Origin: Myoxocephalus aenaeus
Lineage: Eukaryota > Chordata > Actinopteri > Perciformes > Cottidae
NCBI GenBank assembly: GCA_038501785.1
Contig: JBAMJR010000180.1
Coordinates: 5,971,001 to 6,035,000 of the forward strand
Direction of reading: 5' to 3'
DNA: 64,000 nucleotides
Each line of letters starts with the position of its first letter. Position 1 is the first letter of the stretch. Positions 47,501 to 61,799 of this stretch are shown piece by piece. The translations under genes were made by a program, and so were the position numbers. The notes beneath the pieces were generated by a model that was given only the letters and a program-made list of their open reading frames with translations, was not told where the DNA came from and searched no databases.

Positions 47501-50252
47501 AGTCTTATATCCTGATTAGCTCAGACGCCCCAGTCTATATTTCATAGAACAAAGCTATTATGCAAGTGTGTCTTGCATCATCGGTTATTTTGGTGCTTTA
47601 AAAAGAACTCAATAAGAGGGCACACTCAAGCGGGATATTTCTCTTCTCCACTTTGATTACAGAGCTGGCAGGTTGCAGACAGAACCCACTACTGTGGGAT
47701 CAGTGCGTGCCTGCAGGCCGAGCTTAGTGCCAGATGCACCGGCCCCTAGGACAATCTCCCTAATCTGATTAATCTCTATCCGCGCACCACATCATATGTA
47801 CTGTATTTGCGCAGCAACATTTTTCTTCCTACGGGTTCAGACTGTGACACCTCATTGATTGGATGGAGGGATTTGTCGAGCAGGATTTCTAGCATTGCAT
47901 TGTGGCGTTTGTCGTACACAAACGGTATATTGGTGTTTTATGTTTCTGTTCTGTATGCGTAAACGTCACACAGATGCCCACATGCATACGTGTGTGTGTG
48001 TGTGTGTGTGTGTGTTCAGGTATTTGACGCATGCGTGGGTGCACATATAAGTGCCCTTGCGCTCACTAATGGATGCATGTTTTGAAAAGTGGGAATGGCT
48101 CCACATTACAACCTATAGGTCATTCAGGCTGCATCCTCAGTCCAAACAAACATGCATAAGTGCTGCCTACGTTTAGTTCCAGTAAAATAATGATTTAGGA
48201 TCAGAGAGGATTTCTTTTTCCATTCACACCTAATGAGGAGACACCTTTCCATCAATGATTTCCCTTATATGAACAAATCGATTGCTGCATACACACGCAG
48301 GTTTCTAGCGTTGGCTCGTCGATGAGCTAAATTAAAGGGGGTGGAGGTGTTCTCGTCCCAAGAGGAGCTCATGCCCACGGACATGGAGCTCTTCTGGCTT
48401 TCTCACAGTGAACTTCGTGCTTGCACATTCGCACGTGTGTTTCTGTGCGTGCCTCGGAGTGTGCTTATTGATTTTGTCATCATCATCATCATTATTCTTA
48501 AACAGAATGGAGAAAGGTTGGCTATTTCTATGCCACAAGCTGTGTTTGTGAGTGGTGCCATGCATGTGTTTGTGTTCCCGTGTGTGTCCCCTGTGGTGTG
48601 CACTGGAGAGTGGAGAAGAAGGGCAAGGCCTCAGCATGTTTCCATGCTGCCTCGGTGTTGTGATTGAGCTTGAGTCTGAAGCACATATCGGCGGGTGGAT
48701 GAATTATAATTATGAGTGTAAAGAGTTATAGATGGGTGAAAGTCACTGGTTCTGGACCAAGATGGCCACGAGGGAAGAAACTCGTCCTCATCCTCTCTGT
48801 TGTGGCCTCGAGGCAGCGTGAGAGCCTCCCTCACTGCAGCTGAGAGTAGAGTCTGGTTCTGCGGTGGATGGAGGTCTTTCACGGCCCTTCACGGGTTTCT
48901 TCAAGTGTCTTGTTGGGCTGAGAGTTGACGTTGGATGATGCGTTCAGCGGACCGCACCATCCTCCGCAGGGCCAGGCAATCCCTCTTGACTCTGTCCCCA
49001 AAACCAGACATGCATCATGTTTGTGTGAATACATAAATGAATGCTGTGTATGTATCATACCAGTATTCTGCTAATATGTGACAGAGGTGTTGCTGATCAC
49101 ACTGCTGATTCTGTGTATTTCTGTGAGTGTGCCTGAATGGACACATGGTTTTACCACTCCGTCTGATTCAATTTGTATTTTATTAAGAAGAGGAAAAAGA
49201 ATAAGATCTGCAAATCCCAATTTATCGCTGTTTTGGGCCAGACGTCTTCTTTGGTCTAATTGATTCCAATAGGAGAGCAGTTATTCATCTCTATCCTGCC
49301 CTGGGAGTTAATTTTGAGACAGTCTCATTATACTGGCTCATATTTCTGAGCTCGCCGAGGTTCGGGTACAAATTGTCCTTTCATCTTTTTCTTTTTTTTC
49401 TGCCCTGCTTAGCCAGTGCTGGCCACTTTAAGGGGAGTGGGAAGTTCACCGATTCATCAAAGTTTTTTATCAATTCCCTCTATCACTTCTTAATTGAGTG
49501 CTGCCGCCTGAGTGAACCGAGGCCAGCTCAGGATCCAGCAGAAAGGATCGGAGTGGACTATCTACCCTGCAACCACAGGGACATGGAGTGTTAAGGAAAT
49601 GAAACTGCTTGTGACTTTTGTGCCCCAAAAAAAAAAGAAAGAAAAAACTTTGCTGAACTTTGAAACTGTCATGCACTGCACCGAGCAGCACATGCTGGAG
49701 AGGCTCATCTTTTAGCTGCTGGGCCAACCAATTCCTGCCAGGGCTTATTCATTATTTAGCCGCGACTTAAACTCGGTTCCCCTGTCCCCAACATCACATT
49801 TCTCGTTCTTTTAACATCTCGATGCCAACAAAAATCAACATCCAGCTGGCCCCCAACTTCAAATAAACTAATGGTGTTTTTTGATCCGTAAACACTGGCA
49901 GCGGACATCTGGCAAAACCCCACTTGGCCGCGCACGCGGAAGTTTACTCAGTGACAGTTGTAGCCGTCTGTGATGTGAGAGGTTGTCAAATCTAACTAAC
50001 GGATCCTGTTGTGCCTGCAGCGCACCTGTTCTGAAGAGCAGGTTCGTTCTTTTAAAAAGAAACTGAATATAAGATTGACACGGGAATGAATTGACACCCA
50101 GATGTCACTAACTGATGTTGATTGATGGTTAATTTTGTCTGCGGTGTCGGCCGTGACCCGCTGTTTCAACCGGCAAATTAATGATGGTTCAGTAACGTGC
50201 ACTTCATGTTAACTTAATCTAATATGTATAGAGATCAGCATGTGTGTGGGGA
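38000..50252 (+). other. lsamp: lsamp intron 1, middle part
   Basis: Mostly unique-looking AT-rich intron. It includes (CA)n at 38535-38570, (TAG)n at about 38887-38904 and (TG)n at about 47992-48015. An AT-rich patch at about 44690-44760 holds the octamer-like TATGCTAATGAG and several ATTAG/TAAT homeodomain-type cores. Numerous open frames of 60-160 codons occur (for example 45154-45645 on the minus strand), but none contains a recognisable domain or credible splice sites. Confidence 0.6.
38535..38570. repeat. (CA)18 microsatellite
   Basis: Thirty-six bases of uninterrupted CA alternation in lsamp intron 1. Confidence 0.95.
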
Positions 50253-50400
50253 GGTTGTTGCTCAGGGTGTAGAGTGGGTCGTCCTGTAGGTTTGTGATTG
50301 ATTCCCCGGCTACTACTGTCTACATGTCACATGGTCCTCGAGCGATGGAAACTGAAACCCAAGTCGCCTCACAGAAGCTGATGCTTAGGATGGTTTAAAT
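50253..50400 (+). repeat. Degenerate tRNA-like SINE copy
   Basis: GTTGTTGCTCAGGGTGTAGA, then GTGGGTCGTCCTGTAGG and GATTGATTCCCCGGC, resembles a common fish repeat whose head looks like a tRNA (A-box-like TTGCTCAGGGTG, weak B box). It is followed by CATGTCACATGGTCCTCGAG and AACTGAAACCCAAGTCGC. The copy is diverged and its 3' part is lost. It appears related to the better-preserved copy at 58447-58676 on the other strand. Confidence 0.55.
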
Positions 50401-50586
50401 GTAGATGTGAGATTTCTAACTCTACCTGTATGTAGATGACGCTTCTAATTATAGTCATTATATATTAGCGCTACGGTAGCTCTACTTATCCTGTGCATCT
50501 CATTAGATGGGCAATACAGTATAATTAATCAGATCTAGTTGAACATTTGCCGTACAATTGGAGGAGGTATTTGCATAAAATATATG

Positions 50587-50587
<1 letters not shown>

Positions 50588-50627
<40 letters not shown>
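50588..50627. repeat. (TA)20 microsatellite
   Basis: Forty bases of TA alternation in lsamp intron 1, followed by imperfect TACATATACA. Confidence 0.95.
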
Positions 50628-50633
<6 letters not shown>

Positions 50634-53600
50634 CATCAGTATAAATAGGTATATATTCATAGATCTACATTGTGTCGGTGTATATGACATTTGACTCCTA
50701 CAAGCTGAGCCACAGCTGGAGTCCTGGAGACCTGCTGCTGTTTGCGGGTTTGCTGCAACCTTATTATACTCAAAACACACACACGCACACGCACACGCAC
50801 ACACACCACAACTGAGGTCCTAGATCATAGTGACCTACATGTAGTGGATATTATAGAACTAGGTTACTGCTAATCAACTGGATGCCCATAAGCATAAGCA
50901 TTGTGAGTGTGTGTGTGTGTGTGCACATGTGCAGAATAGATAAGATTGATTATACATATTGGGCGGATTAGCTTGTGGGTGTGTTTTACTGGACGGGTGT
51001 TCCTGTCACGTTTCCAGCGCGGTGTCGTTGCACTGCACCATAAAAGTAGCCGCGGCTAACGAGCATGATTGTAAAACATATACGACTGACACAAGCGTTC
51101 TGGAAATGCCATCCCCTCTGGAAGATTAAAATATGAAACCTCCTCAGTGGCTGGCTCCTCCAGACATCCTGTGTTGATCTGGATGGCGGCCATGTAGTCA
51201 GCACTCACACATTCAGCCACTCGTGCATTGACGCGCACGCACGTTTCACATAGATAGTATACTGTATGGCACAAGGCAGGCAAGCTCCAGTGGCAATGTA
51301 GAAATAGATCCCAGTGTGACGAGTGCTGCAGTGGCTGAAAACTCATTACTGATGGCCTAGATATTCACATCTACACCCTTTTCCTCCGTCATCCACATAC
51401 TTAAGCTCTACATGCATCCTCATGCAAATACACACAGTTGATGCACAGAGGCCTGTATGATTGACCCATGGGCCATTTGCTGTTCCTCTCCCCCTGCCTC
51501 CTCACTCTCCAGCTGCTCTAATAACGACAATAAAACCCCGACAAAATATTCATGGGATAAAAAAGAACACAACACCCTTTTTTCCACCATCGCCCCCATC
51601 TGTCATAGTACAAAACAATTAAGCGTGCATTTTCTTCCAACTCTTTGCAGTTTTGCGCGAATGAAGGGCTAATGGTCTGCTGCTGCTTGAGTGGATTGCA
51701 ATGCCTCTTCGCACTCTGAATCTTGTTTTGCACGAGCTGTAATTGCTTTGACACTGTGGTTGTATGACAGAGTGCTTGTCAGTAATGCCTTTCTGATGAA
51801 TTGCACAGGAAAATATTGCGCTTTTGAGGGATGGAATGCGCTGCATGCAGATGAAGTGTGATAGAGACAGTGTGCTGTCACAGCTCGCGACAGCGGTGAG
51901 TGTAAGGATTGGGGACTGTGAGAGTCATCCCATAGTCAGATACCATCTTCTTTTCGACTCATCCTACATCTCTGTGCTTCCTTCTCCTTGTCCAGGGTTT
52001 CCTCTTTTCATTTGCTTACGTTTTTAATTACTTGCAAGGCGCTAACTCTCTGATGTAGCTGGTCTCTGTCGCCAACGCTCTGAATTTTGTTCTCAGTAAA
52101 CGTTGCTTATGGAAATTTGAAAGGGTTAAACACCAAGAAGTAGATGTGAATGTTGAGGTGTGTTACTCTATTGGCCGCACCCACTCAGTGATGTCACAGC
52201 CAACCTGTTCTCACTCCCAGCAATTAGTCAGTGCCTCGCTGTGTCTGGTGCAGAGGCACTGGGGCGCCCTTTAGCATCTGTTGGCTTTCAACTAACGCCA
52301 ATAGAAACCCACAAGGGGTGGGCGGTATGACTTCAAATTTATATCACACATTTTTTGCATATTTAATAGATGGATGTGTTTATAGAGCGTCAACATTTGA
52401 AGCTTCGGGCCACTGACCAAGCAGCGTGTTTTGTGAGAATGTGTTTTCTATCAAATATAAAAGTAGTTATCGCATAGGTTACACTTGTAGTTACGGGTGG
52501 AAACAGCAGGCGTGTTTTAATACTACAGGAAACACCTTTTTTCAGAAATACAGCAAGGCAGCGACTAGTGTACATGCATCCTGCAAAAGATCACGTTGCC
52601 TTAAAAAAAGAAGTCGGTCAAAGTTTCGGCGTCGAAGAATGCGTGTAGAAAAAAAAAAGACGGTACGTCTGCTGCATCGATTTTGATGTTTTGTCGTAAA
52701 GTCTTGTGAGTCTGACTACGTAATGGGCATGGACGGCTATATTGGTAAAGTACTATTTGACACGATTATTCCGGTTTTGGACAGAGTGCAACATGTGACT
52801 CACCTTTTTAAACGTATACAGTACTGTTGATCTCGACAGGCAATAAACATGCAAATGAGAATGTGAGGCATAGACATAGTTGAATCGAAATCACGATCCA
52901 GTGAAGAGTTTAATATCCAATACTGAGTGTCAAATACAATAAACCCTCTTTTTTTTTTTTACAGGCTTGCCAAGTGCCTCTTATTTTATTTTTCCCACAA
53001 TCACCAAAGGATCCTTGTTTTAATCAAGAGCACATTAGCCCACAATCCTTCACATTAGAGGCAAAGAAGGACGCCAGCCAGTTATCTGTTTGCGTTTCTA
53101 TCGTCATTAATCCATTTGTGTAAATTGTAAAACCATTTTGAAATCAGCGGTGATTACGTCTTCCCCTTTTTCGCCTCGCTGGGCGCTATTAATCTTTCAG
53201 GATGTGTTGTTCCTGAATAAGAACAAAGTGTTCTGCCTTGCTGCGCCGCTACCCCGAGCCACTGATAGTTTCAGACAGGACATTAATGGTCACCATGGTA
53301 AAGGATGACTCAATGAGACAATTAGTGACCTAGGAGGCAGGCATCTGTAGAATGGCACTGCCATGCGTGAAAGAACAAGCCACTCGACTGCATTATTTTG
53401 ACAGGATATGAAGCTGGCATAGGTAGATTTTTTAAAGATTTCTCATGATAGGTGTTAGGTCCTTTAACAATACACATGAACAGACTACACACACACACAC
53501 ACACACTCACACACAGTTTCAACATTGAAGTGGAACAAATATTCAGGTGCTGAAAGAACTGCTAATGAGCTCATTAGTCAGATGCCACTGATTCTTTCTA

Positions 53601-55595
53601 ACACATGAGCCGCAAATGAGAGCAGAGCACATATGGATATTAACTTCACTTGCAGATCGTGCAGAGAGCTCTCAAGCATTTTTTTATTTTTATTTTTTCA
53701 AAGGGAAGTGTAACTTTTATGAGTTTAAAAATAAACAATAATTAGAGGGGAACTTTCATTTTGCAAGCGTTGCAGGCCACCGGGGAAATGTACCACTGTA
53801 GATTCAACTTCACAGGTACTGCTTTAATATACGCGCACACACATACACACACACACATGCATAGCCTAGAGTAGCACGAGTACAGACGCGCATAAGGTTG
53901 GCATACTGAAACTTTAACCACCCACCTCGAGTAATTACTGCGTGAACAGTTCTAATGCATCCACAGGCCTCGTAGAAGCTGTTTTTCACACCAGCCGAGT
54001 GGAGAGGAGGTGCATGAAGAAGAGATAAATCACTTCATTACAGTACAATTGCTGACACGGGAAAATCAGAGTAGGGTCAATTAAAAATGCATCATGTCTT
54101 GAACTTTAGCATGTAAAAAGCCAGTTCAGAGACGTACCAATTTTGATGCTCTTTTTTTTACCGCAGTCTTTCCTCTCACCATCTGTAAATTGGAGTCTCA
54201 CGCTGGCTGGCGGCGTGCGACGTGTCTTCCAGAGAGGAATCCTAATTAGCCGCTGTTGTAAATGTGCGGCGCTTCCCTTCATTCCAGCCGTGCTTTACAC
54301 AGTTCGTCTTTGACTGCGACACCATGTGATGTGGCTCAGGTGGATCCTGGGGAAAAAACAATATCGAACATCTTGCCGAGACAGAGTTCACTGCTTCAAA
54401 GAATCCATGGGAAAGAAAAAAGAGGGGAAAAAACCTGGAGATTTCCAGCTAGCGACAGTATATCCTCCTGCTATGTGTGCAGGTGTTTAAGCACTTGTTA
54501 CGTTTTGCGGTCTTACCTGATGTGTGCTGCCCCACTGAAACTACTCCAAGTTCTATCTCTGGTGGGTTCTATGTGGAAAGAAAATAATGGAAAAACTGAG
54601 CTATTCTGAAAGATTAAAAAACTTCAACACTCTAAGCTTTTTTCTGATTTTATTCCACGTCTGTGTACATTTCTTTATCTCACTCCAGTCAACAATAACC
54701 ATAACTGTCAACATAGAACGAGGCATGGAACACATTTCCATAATAATCTTTGTAAAAATAAATTATGGGTACAGGATTTCAAGAGAAGACTGCCTCAATA
54801 TGCTTAGAAGGTTAATGTCTGATTAAATTAATAAATTTACAGTTACTGTGAGGAACTTTTTTACAACTTTTTTTTAAATACTGAATCATCTATATGACCC
54901 TCATAAGTAAACAACACCATCAGGGAGAAGACTGCCAGCTGAACTTTCTTTTTTAGTTATTCTTAAAACCAGTGCCACCGGGTCGGATTCTGACCAAAAT
55001 CTGATGAAATGGTGCAGGTTCACCAGAAACTCCTTCAGCCCAGACTCCAGAATCAACACAAAATACTAGTTCATCGTCGTAACTTTAAGTTCTTAATGCA
55101 ACCATTGGTTGGTTGAATATTCTTGTCTCAGTATCTGACTGAAGAATTGCATTATGCATGTGTCACATTGGCATTGTATTGTTCCACAAATACACTTACT
55201 GCTCCGACCACGCTTCAATTAGCAGTCCCTTCACATGATCCTCTATGTGGTTACTGATAAAGAATAGAAGTTCCTCATTTGTTTTCAGCTCGAGTAAATT
55301 CACCACACCATTCTATGCATCGTACAGACGGTATATTACTCATCCACATTCTAATGGGTGTCTCCAGCGTGTCTATAGCCAGTCAGTGTTTCATACAGCG
55401 AGCAGAGAAAATGATTCACTGCTCAAGGTGCAACAGATCTAATCAATGGCGACGTGAGTGATTGTGAAGGCCGTGCGCGCTCTGAGGGGGACGGTGGCAG
55501 CGAAACGAGTTTGGGGAGATGGCAGATGAATTGGTTAGTGACACATCTAATAATGGCATTGAAGAGCTTGACTCAATCCTGCTGATTGGCTGGCT

Positions 55596-55636
55596 ACACA
55601 CACACACACACACACACACTCAGTATCTCTCTCCGA

Positions 55637-55690
<54 letters not shown>
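55596..55690. repeat. Interrupted (CA)n microsatellite
   Basis: Two CA tracts (55596-55618 and 55638-55690) are separated by a 19-bp non-repetitive spacer. The open frames across it are low-complexity artefacts. Confidence 0.95.
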
Positions 55691-55692
<2 letters not shown>

Positions 55693-58446
55693 GTCGATCA
55701 AGCTTAAACCTGTTAATAAAGGACTGCTCTGCATGCACCTCTGAATGTACTTACATGTGGATTTTGCATTGCATGAATGTTGTACTGACTGGAATAATCA
55801 CACATTATAGCCGGGACACCACTTGGAATGTTTTTTGTGGTCTTTAACGTTGACAGCCCAGTGATTAGAATCCAATTAATTTCAACCATTTGTACTTTAC
55901 TTTCTTAAACAGCCATTTTAGCCAATCTTGGTCTCATTGCAGACTATTGCTATATTAAGCTACAAGAAGTATGCAATGGCTTTTTTTTTTTTACATTTCT
56001 ATGAAGGGAATTAGCTGTTTGGATATTCAATGGAGAGCATTAGAGCGCCACTGGACTCCACAAGTAGACTGAATCCAACTAATAGGATCAACATGAAATG
56101 AAGTATTAGGATTTTCTGACATTGGCTGATGCAGCGTTCGTTTTCATCACAAAAGGCCAAAAGTAGCACAGTTTCCTGATTAAGGGGCATTGAGGCTCCT
56201 GGCGTTGAAAAAGTAAGGAGATGGAGTTGTTTCCCTCATCATCAGAGGCCTACCTGTACCTGCACAATGATGCTAATTGAATTGTTGTCACTTTGCTGAC
56301 GCCTAGTTCTGAAACTGTAGAGGGTAATATGTGTTACACTGTGTAAGATATGGCCAGAACGATTGTTTTAAAACATTCCAAAAATAAATTGCTGCTTCGC
56401 TGGGAGCACAGCGGGTGGCGGCCCCAGAAGATGGGCGGCGCTTCCATTAGCAGTTAGCTCTAATTCAGCCAGAGCGAACCCCGGCGCAAGGGCTCTGATC
56501 TCGGGGAAGTACTGCAACAACTCCCGACCTGATGAATGTTCTTTTGCTGCCGTTACACAGATTAGACCCAGTGCTCCAGTAGCCCGCTGTGAGTCCTGGC
56601 ACTGGGGGTCCTTCGCCAGCCGAATCCTTAGCCTCCGCGGCGGCTAACTGGAGCTCGTCCGACGGAGCCTCTGCACACTCCCCTACTGGCGAAGCAGTCC
56701 CCCATCAGCAGGGAGGACCACAAAAAAAAAGCACAAGTTGTTCATTCTTCTCTGCCAACCAGGAGCCAAGCCAATAAACAAACTATCGAAATTCACAAAA
56801 GGGCCGCACAGCCCCCGGGAATGTTGTCAGAATAAACACACAGATGGCCACACAATAGGATTTGAAGAAAAACTGTTATTTCGACCAGCTCTCAGAGTTA
56901 AAGCAGTACTGTTGGGTTTTACATATTCTTCCCCTGCTGTTAGTTAGTAGTTTGCTTTTTTTATACAACTGATGACATTAAATACATTGGATTGTGCTAG
57001 TGTAGTGCCCGTTTTTTTTCATCTGAATGGTTCTTGACACACTCAACACTGGGCTTCTGTGGATCCTCAGCAATACACCTGGCATCACATAATTGCATCA
57101 CGCACCTCAGTAGCAGCTACTCACGGTTCACTGTGAGGCAAGGTAGGCAATCTGGGCTTTGGAGGTCCAACTAAAAGAGCCCCAAACTGCTAATGATTTA
57201 TTTTGATGTGAAAAAATATTGAATTATGTTGCTTTTATAAGTTCTTCTACGCAAGCTACAAAACTGTACACTCTTCACTGTGTACTTCTATTTCAGAGGA
57301 AAACATTAGTACTACATTGACCTGACAAAAAGACTGGTTACAGATTTGACTCACCAAATATATTATGAATCAAATATGGTGCATTATCAAGCATCACATT
57401 ATAAATGAAAGCTCCTCCCTTGAACAGACGTTAAGTAAAATAATTGTCCTGATAATGCCTCTCGTTGACAAGAGGCATTCATTTGCCAAATCTCTGCTGA
57501 ATTGCTCTTTGAAAATGTATGTGAGGGAACAAGCCAAAGGTTTTTGGAAAACTGATATCTCTAGGATTGAAAATGCGATCTTAATTATAATATGTAGATG
57601 TAGTTCCTGTCATTCAATTTAACATGGACAGAGAAAATGAACACAAACACAAAAATTGCATCTTTTCAGTCAGACAACTCTAATTGCAGGAATCATTTAA
57701 AATGAGTGGGCGTAAGCTCGGTGTAGATATGTAGTGTCAAAGAACTATCTTGGATGTTGGGCTGATTACTGAGCAACAGTAATGACTGGCAGTACCACGA
57801 TAAGCAACAGGGATGATTGCAACAGCAATGAACGCGATAAAACTCCAGCACTGTCAATCAAAGAGTATACCAATCAAGCAATGGCTTATATTATCGCCCC
57901 GTATATTCATTACTGGCTTTTAAAGATGATAAATATTAATACGTGTTGCCACGTCTGCCTAAACTTACGGAGCTTCTCATGACTTTGCTCCACTTAAACC
58001 GGCTCCCCAGTTAGCATGGCTGCACGTTAACATGGCTGGCTGTTAGCATAGATGCCTGTGAGCCCTTGATCAATCAGAAATACTGGAGATCATACGGAAT
58101 AGAGTACAATTCTACTTTATTAGCAATTCTGAAATCGATGAAAAATATGACTGGACCTATTTATATTTTTGAAATATTTTGCCCATACTTAAGCTCACAT
58201 TGCATATTTAATCACAGCTGTGTGATGTTTGACTTTAGAAACCCACATGTGGCAAATCCTGCTATGCACTGTGATAGATGTCACATTGATTATGATTTAC
58301 CATCCATTAGGAGACTGTAGCATGATATTTAGGAGAGTTGTTATAATATCACATGTACAGCAAGCTGGATCTAGACTGAGTCTTTTCATATAATGCTTTA
58401 AGTACAGTATAAAGCTTAATCGGCGTGAGGCGAAGCGTAACCGGTT

Positions 58447-58676
58447 TAGAATAGAAAAGAAACATGCACTTTATTAATCCCCTTGGGGAAATTCTTCTCT
58501 GCATTTGACCCATCCCTGGATAGGGAGCAGTGGGCAGCCCTATGAGGCGCCCGGGGAGCAGTTAAGGGTTCAGTGTCTTGCTCAGGGACACTTCGGCATG
58601 TGAGCTATGGGGATTGAACCGGCTACCTTGTGGTTGCGGGACAACCACTCATCCCCCTGAGCTACAGCCGCCCTAA
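58447..58676 (-). mobile_element. tRNA-like SINE, well preserved
   Basis: On the minus strand the element opens GGGCGGCTGTAGCTCAGGGG. Its A box TGTAGCTCAGGGGG is the complement of 58653-58666 and its B box GGTTCAATCCC the complement of 58610-58620, 32 bp apart as in tRNA-type pol III promoters. The body contains GCCGAAGTGTCCCTGAGCAA and GCCCACTGCTCCCTATCC. The tail contains AATTTCCCCAAGGGGATTAA followed by TAAAGTGC, a tail shared with abundant fish retroelements. No target duplication was confirmed. The more diverged copy at 50253 lies in the opposite orientation. Confidence 0.75.
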
Positions 58677-61167
58677 TAGCTGGTGCTGTGTTGTGTTACA
58701 GCAACTTATATGTAACTGTGTGGAGCGCTAACGTACATATTAACCGTGTTCATCCCGCTCTTCCTCTTCCCGCCCTCCTCCTCATCCCTCCATCCTCTCT
58801 GTGCGATTCCCCTGAGGGTGTTTCACATTCATAAAAATTGACTCTGCGTCTCTTTGGGCAGATGCTCCTGCTTGGCAGCGAGAAGCGTTTCATTAATTAT
58901 TTAAATCAGAATAGCCCGGCACTGCATATCAGGCACTAAATTAATTTGATATATGGTTAGGAAGAAAAAATAGAGCCATTTAGTGGGAAAAACAAAAACA
59001 GTGTCGGGGGATTCGCTCGGGCTTTCCGTTGCAGCAGCATGTCTCTGGATGTCAGCAGGAGATGATAATTCATTTATTTCATAACCTTGAAAAATATATG
59101 CTTCCCCGCAGTAAGAGCTGAATGAATTCATACGGGTCCCATCTATTTGTCAGGCTATATATATACACACTACATTGGCAATTGCCAGTATTGTATATAA
59201 ATATCCCATGTGCTGATGAAAATGCCTTCCCGATACGTGGCTCTGTCACACAATCCATATATTTATGTTTGAATCATGAATTTTACATTGCAGCCAGTGC
59301 CCTGACATGAATGTCACCGACCCTGGCGATGATGTAGGACACAGAGTTTTGAGAAACGGGCCTTTGACCACAAACAGTATAGCAGTGTGTGTGTGCGTGT
59401 GTATGTGTGTTTCAGCATGTTGCATACACTGCATGTCATTTCAACCAGTGAAGTTGACAGGCTGTCTGGCCAATTACTCGTATTTAGAAGCCATACTCGT
59501 GATTCTCTGGGGGTGCTTCATTTGCGAGAGAGCGTGTGCTCAAATGAATAGATGTGTTTTGGCAGCTGTTGAGATGAGTGGAGTTCCACATCAGAAGGGG
59601 ATGGGAGCAGTAGGTGGATGGCAGTTTATTACATAGTCAAGGAGGCTATGTGTTCATGCATGTCAAAGCCAATCCGTCTGGGGCTCAGAAGCTAGAAAAA
59701 CAGGACACAGAGGTGTGACGAAGCTCCCTCTCCCTCTCTCCTCAACTTTGCACATCCACACCATCTTCCATTCACATCCCCCAGCCCTCACTTCTACCAT
59801 CTTCTCTCCACTTGGCCTAATTGGGCCATTCCCCCCCTCCACCCCCTCGTCTTCCGGTCCACTGAGAACACCATAATCTGCATTTAAGTGTTCGACTCCC
59901 CAATCTGCTTTGCGTCGTCTGCCACCTTGCATTATGCGCTAAACACGCCATTTGTAACAATGTGTTGCTTGTTTATATGGAAATCCCTGTCCCAATTAGG
60001 CTAGACTGCAAACAGCCGCGTCTGTCAATACTGTCGCGCCGCCTGAGTCCTAAGGCGTATCCAGCGGAGCTTTATGTCTTCATCCGCCGCAGTCGCAGCG
60101 CCTCCTGACGTCTTTTCTTTATCGTTGAGCCTGGAGTGATTGAGGGTACGTCCGCTGGGTACTTTCCTATCAAGGATGGTGTAAGGTGACATTCAGTTAG
60201 CACAAAAGTATCAAAGAGAATATTGGACAGGGGGATAAATTGGCGGTTATGCAAGATGAACTTTTTTTTCCTTCTTTTTTTCCTTCATACAAGGCGTCAT
60301 CTTTCACAAACGGATGACTAGGCTTTAAAAGCTAAAGCTCTGAGAGATATGGCCTCTGCAATTATACTCCCTTCCCTCCGATTAGTCCGCCTGCCTTTCT
60401 GTAATCCTTGTGGGTTATTATGAGCGGAGGAGCCCGGTGGAGAGGTTTTCGGTGATCAATCTTAAACCATCCTCTCTAATTTTCCACGGTCAGTGCTTCC
60501 ATCCGGCCTGCCCTTGTCGCTTGGCTGCGCCAGCCAATTACTGCCGTAACTATGTCAGCTTATTACAGGACAGGCGTGGCCCTTGCCGCCGTATTGACCT
60601 CATGCGATGGGCCTTCCAACCTCCAGGCTCAAATTAATTACTCCCATGTCCTTGTTGAGCATGCAAACCCAGAGAGGATTGAATAAATAACACAATGGCA
60701 TACCTGTTTGTTATTATTTTCTTTCCACTTGGATAAGGTTTAATCAAATTCAACACATATGTGAACACTGGAGCAGTGTGACAGGTAATAAAGCCAAGAT
60801 AATAGTGTATCGCCGGGGAATTAAATTGACATATTCCCTGACTTTTATTCCCCCGTCGGTCCTGAATTGTTTTGTCACAGGCCCGGAAAAGACAAAAATA
60901 CGAGAAAATGTACTTCCCCAGTGTGAATAGGAGTGTTTACTGTTGGCTAATAAGGATGAGATTAGAAATGTTTGAAGTGAATTATCCGTCCTGCTTTCTG
61001 CCTCCTCCTCCCCTCCCTCAATTAAATGTATCAAATGTGGCACAGCATAGACTTCCCACTTTTATATTTTGCCAAAAAATGGGGTTTCTAATTAATACGA
61101 CAGAGCTCTAATGAGAGCTAGACAGATTGCTGACCCGCAGGCAGAGTGGACTATCGAATTAGGACAC

Positions 61168-61199
<32 letters not shown>

Positions 61200-61799
61200 A
61201 GAGATGCATATGAGCATGTATGTGAGGAGTTTAGTGACATTCAATGAGGCTATTATTGATTAGGCAGTTCCATCATAGCATAGTAGACCAAGGCCTGTTG
61301 GGGTATACGGCTGGTGCACTGGGTCAGTTCATAAGGTGACCTAATTAACACTGAAAACTGTGGAGGCCTCCACGATTAAATAATTAAGTATTTTTTTCTG
61401 ACGTTGGGAGGCGTGTCAATGTCTTTCAGACGGGGAAAGACATTCTTGGAGCATGTCAAATAAGAAAAGTGAGGTGCATTTAGGTCATCCCTCCACCTAA
61501 GTTTGCCTAAGCACTCCCAGGCAAAACCTTGAAGAGAGAAAAACCTGTGCTCAAGCACAATGGTGCACTTTGTTGTGCGAGCCAGTTTATTCAACATTTC
61601 TCTCTTTGCCAAAAAATTCCTTCTCCCTTTATGCCCTCCAATTTGCTCTGCCCCTGACATCGTGGCTTTGAGGGACCAATTTGTTTAGCAAGTAACTTTT
61701 TCTTAACAAAAGTGGAGACGAGTACAGTTGCCATGTCAACCTTTAAACTGAACTCAGTCTTTGGTCTTGTCGAAATGCTCAAAAATCCTGGGAGGTGAT
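58677..61799 (+). other. lsamp: lsamp intron 1, unique-looking part
   Basis: No exon or confident transposon. It has a (GA)n run at about 61167-61200 and a short TG run near 59386-59410. The stretch 60395-60660 is balanced in base composition, free of simple repeats and bounded by AT-rich sequence, so it is a possible conserved non-coding element. Only cross-species alignment could show that. Confidence 0.5.

Larger units (their letters stand above)
50401..58446 (+). other. lsamp: lsamp intron 1, distal part
   Basis: Non-coding intron with (TA)n at 50588-50627, short CA/TG runs at about 50776-50805, 50908-50921, 53487-53506 and 53835-53858, and a CA pair at 55596-55690. A 9-bp inverted repeat, AATGCCTCT with its complement, lies at about 57454-57479. 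No exon or transposase is recognised. Open frames are short and unrelated to known proteins. Confidence 0.6.
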
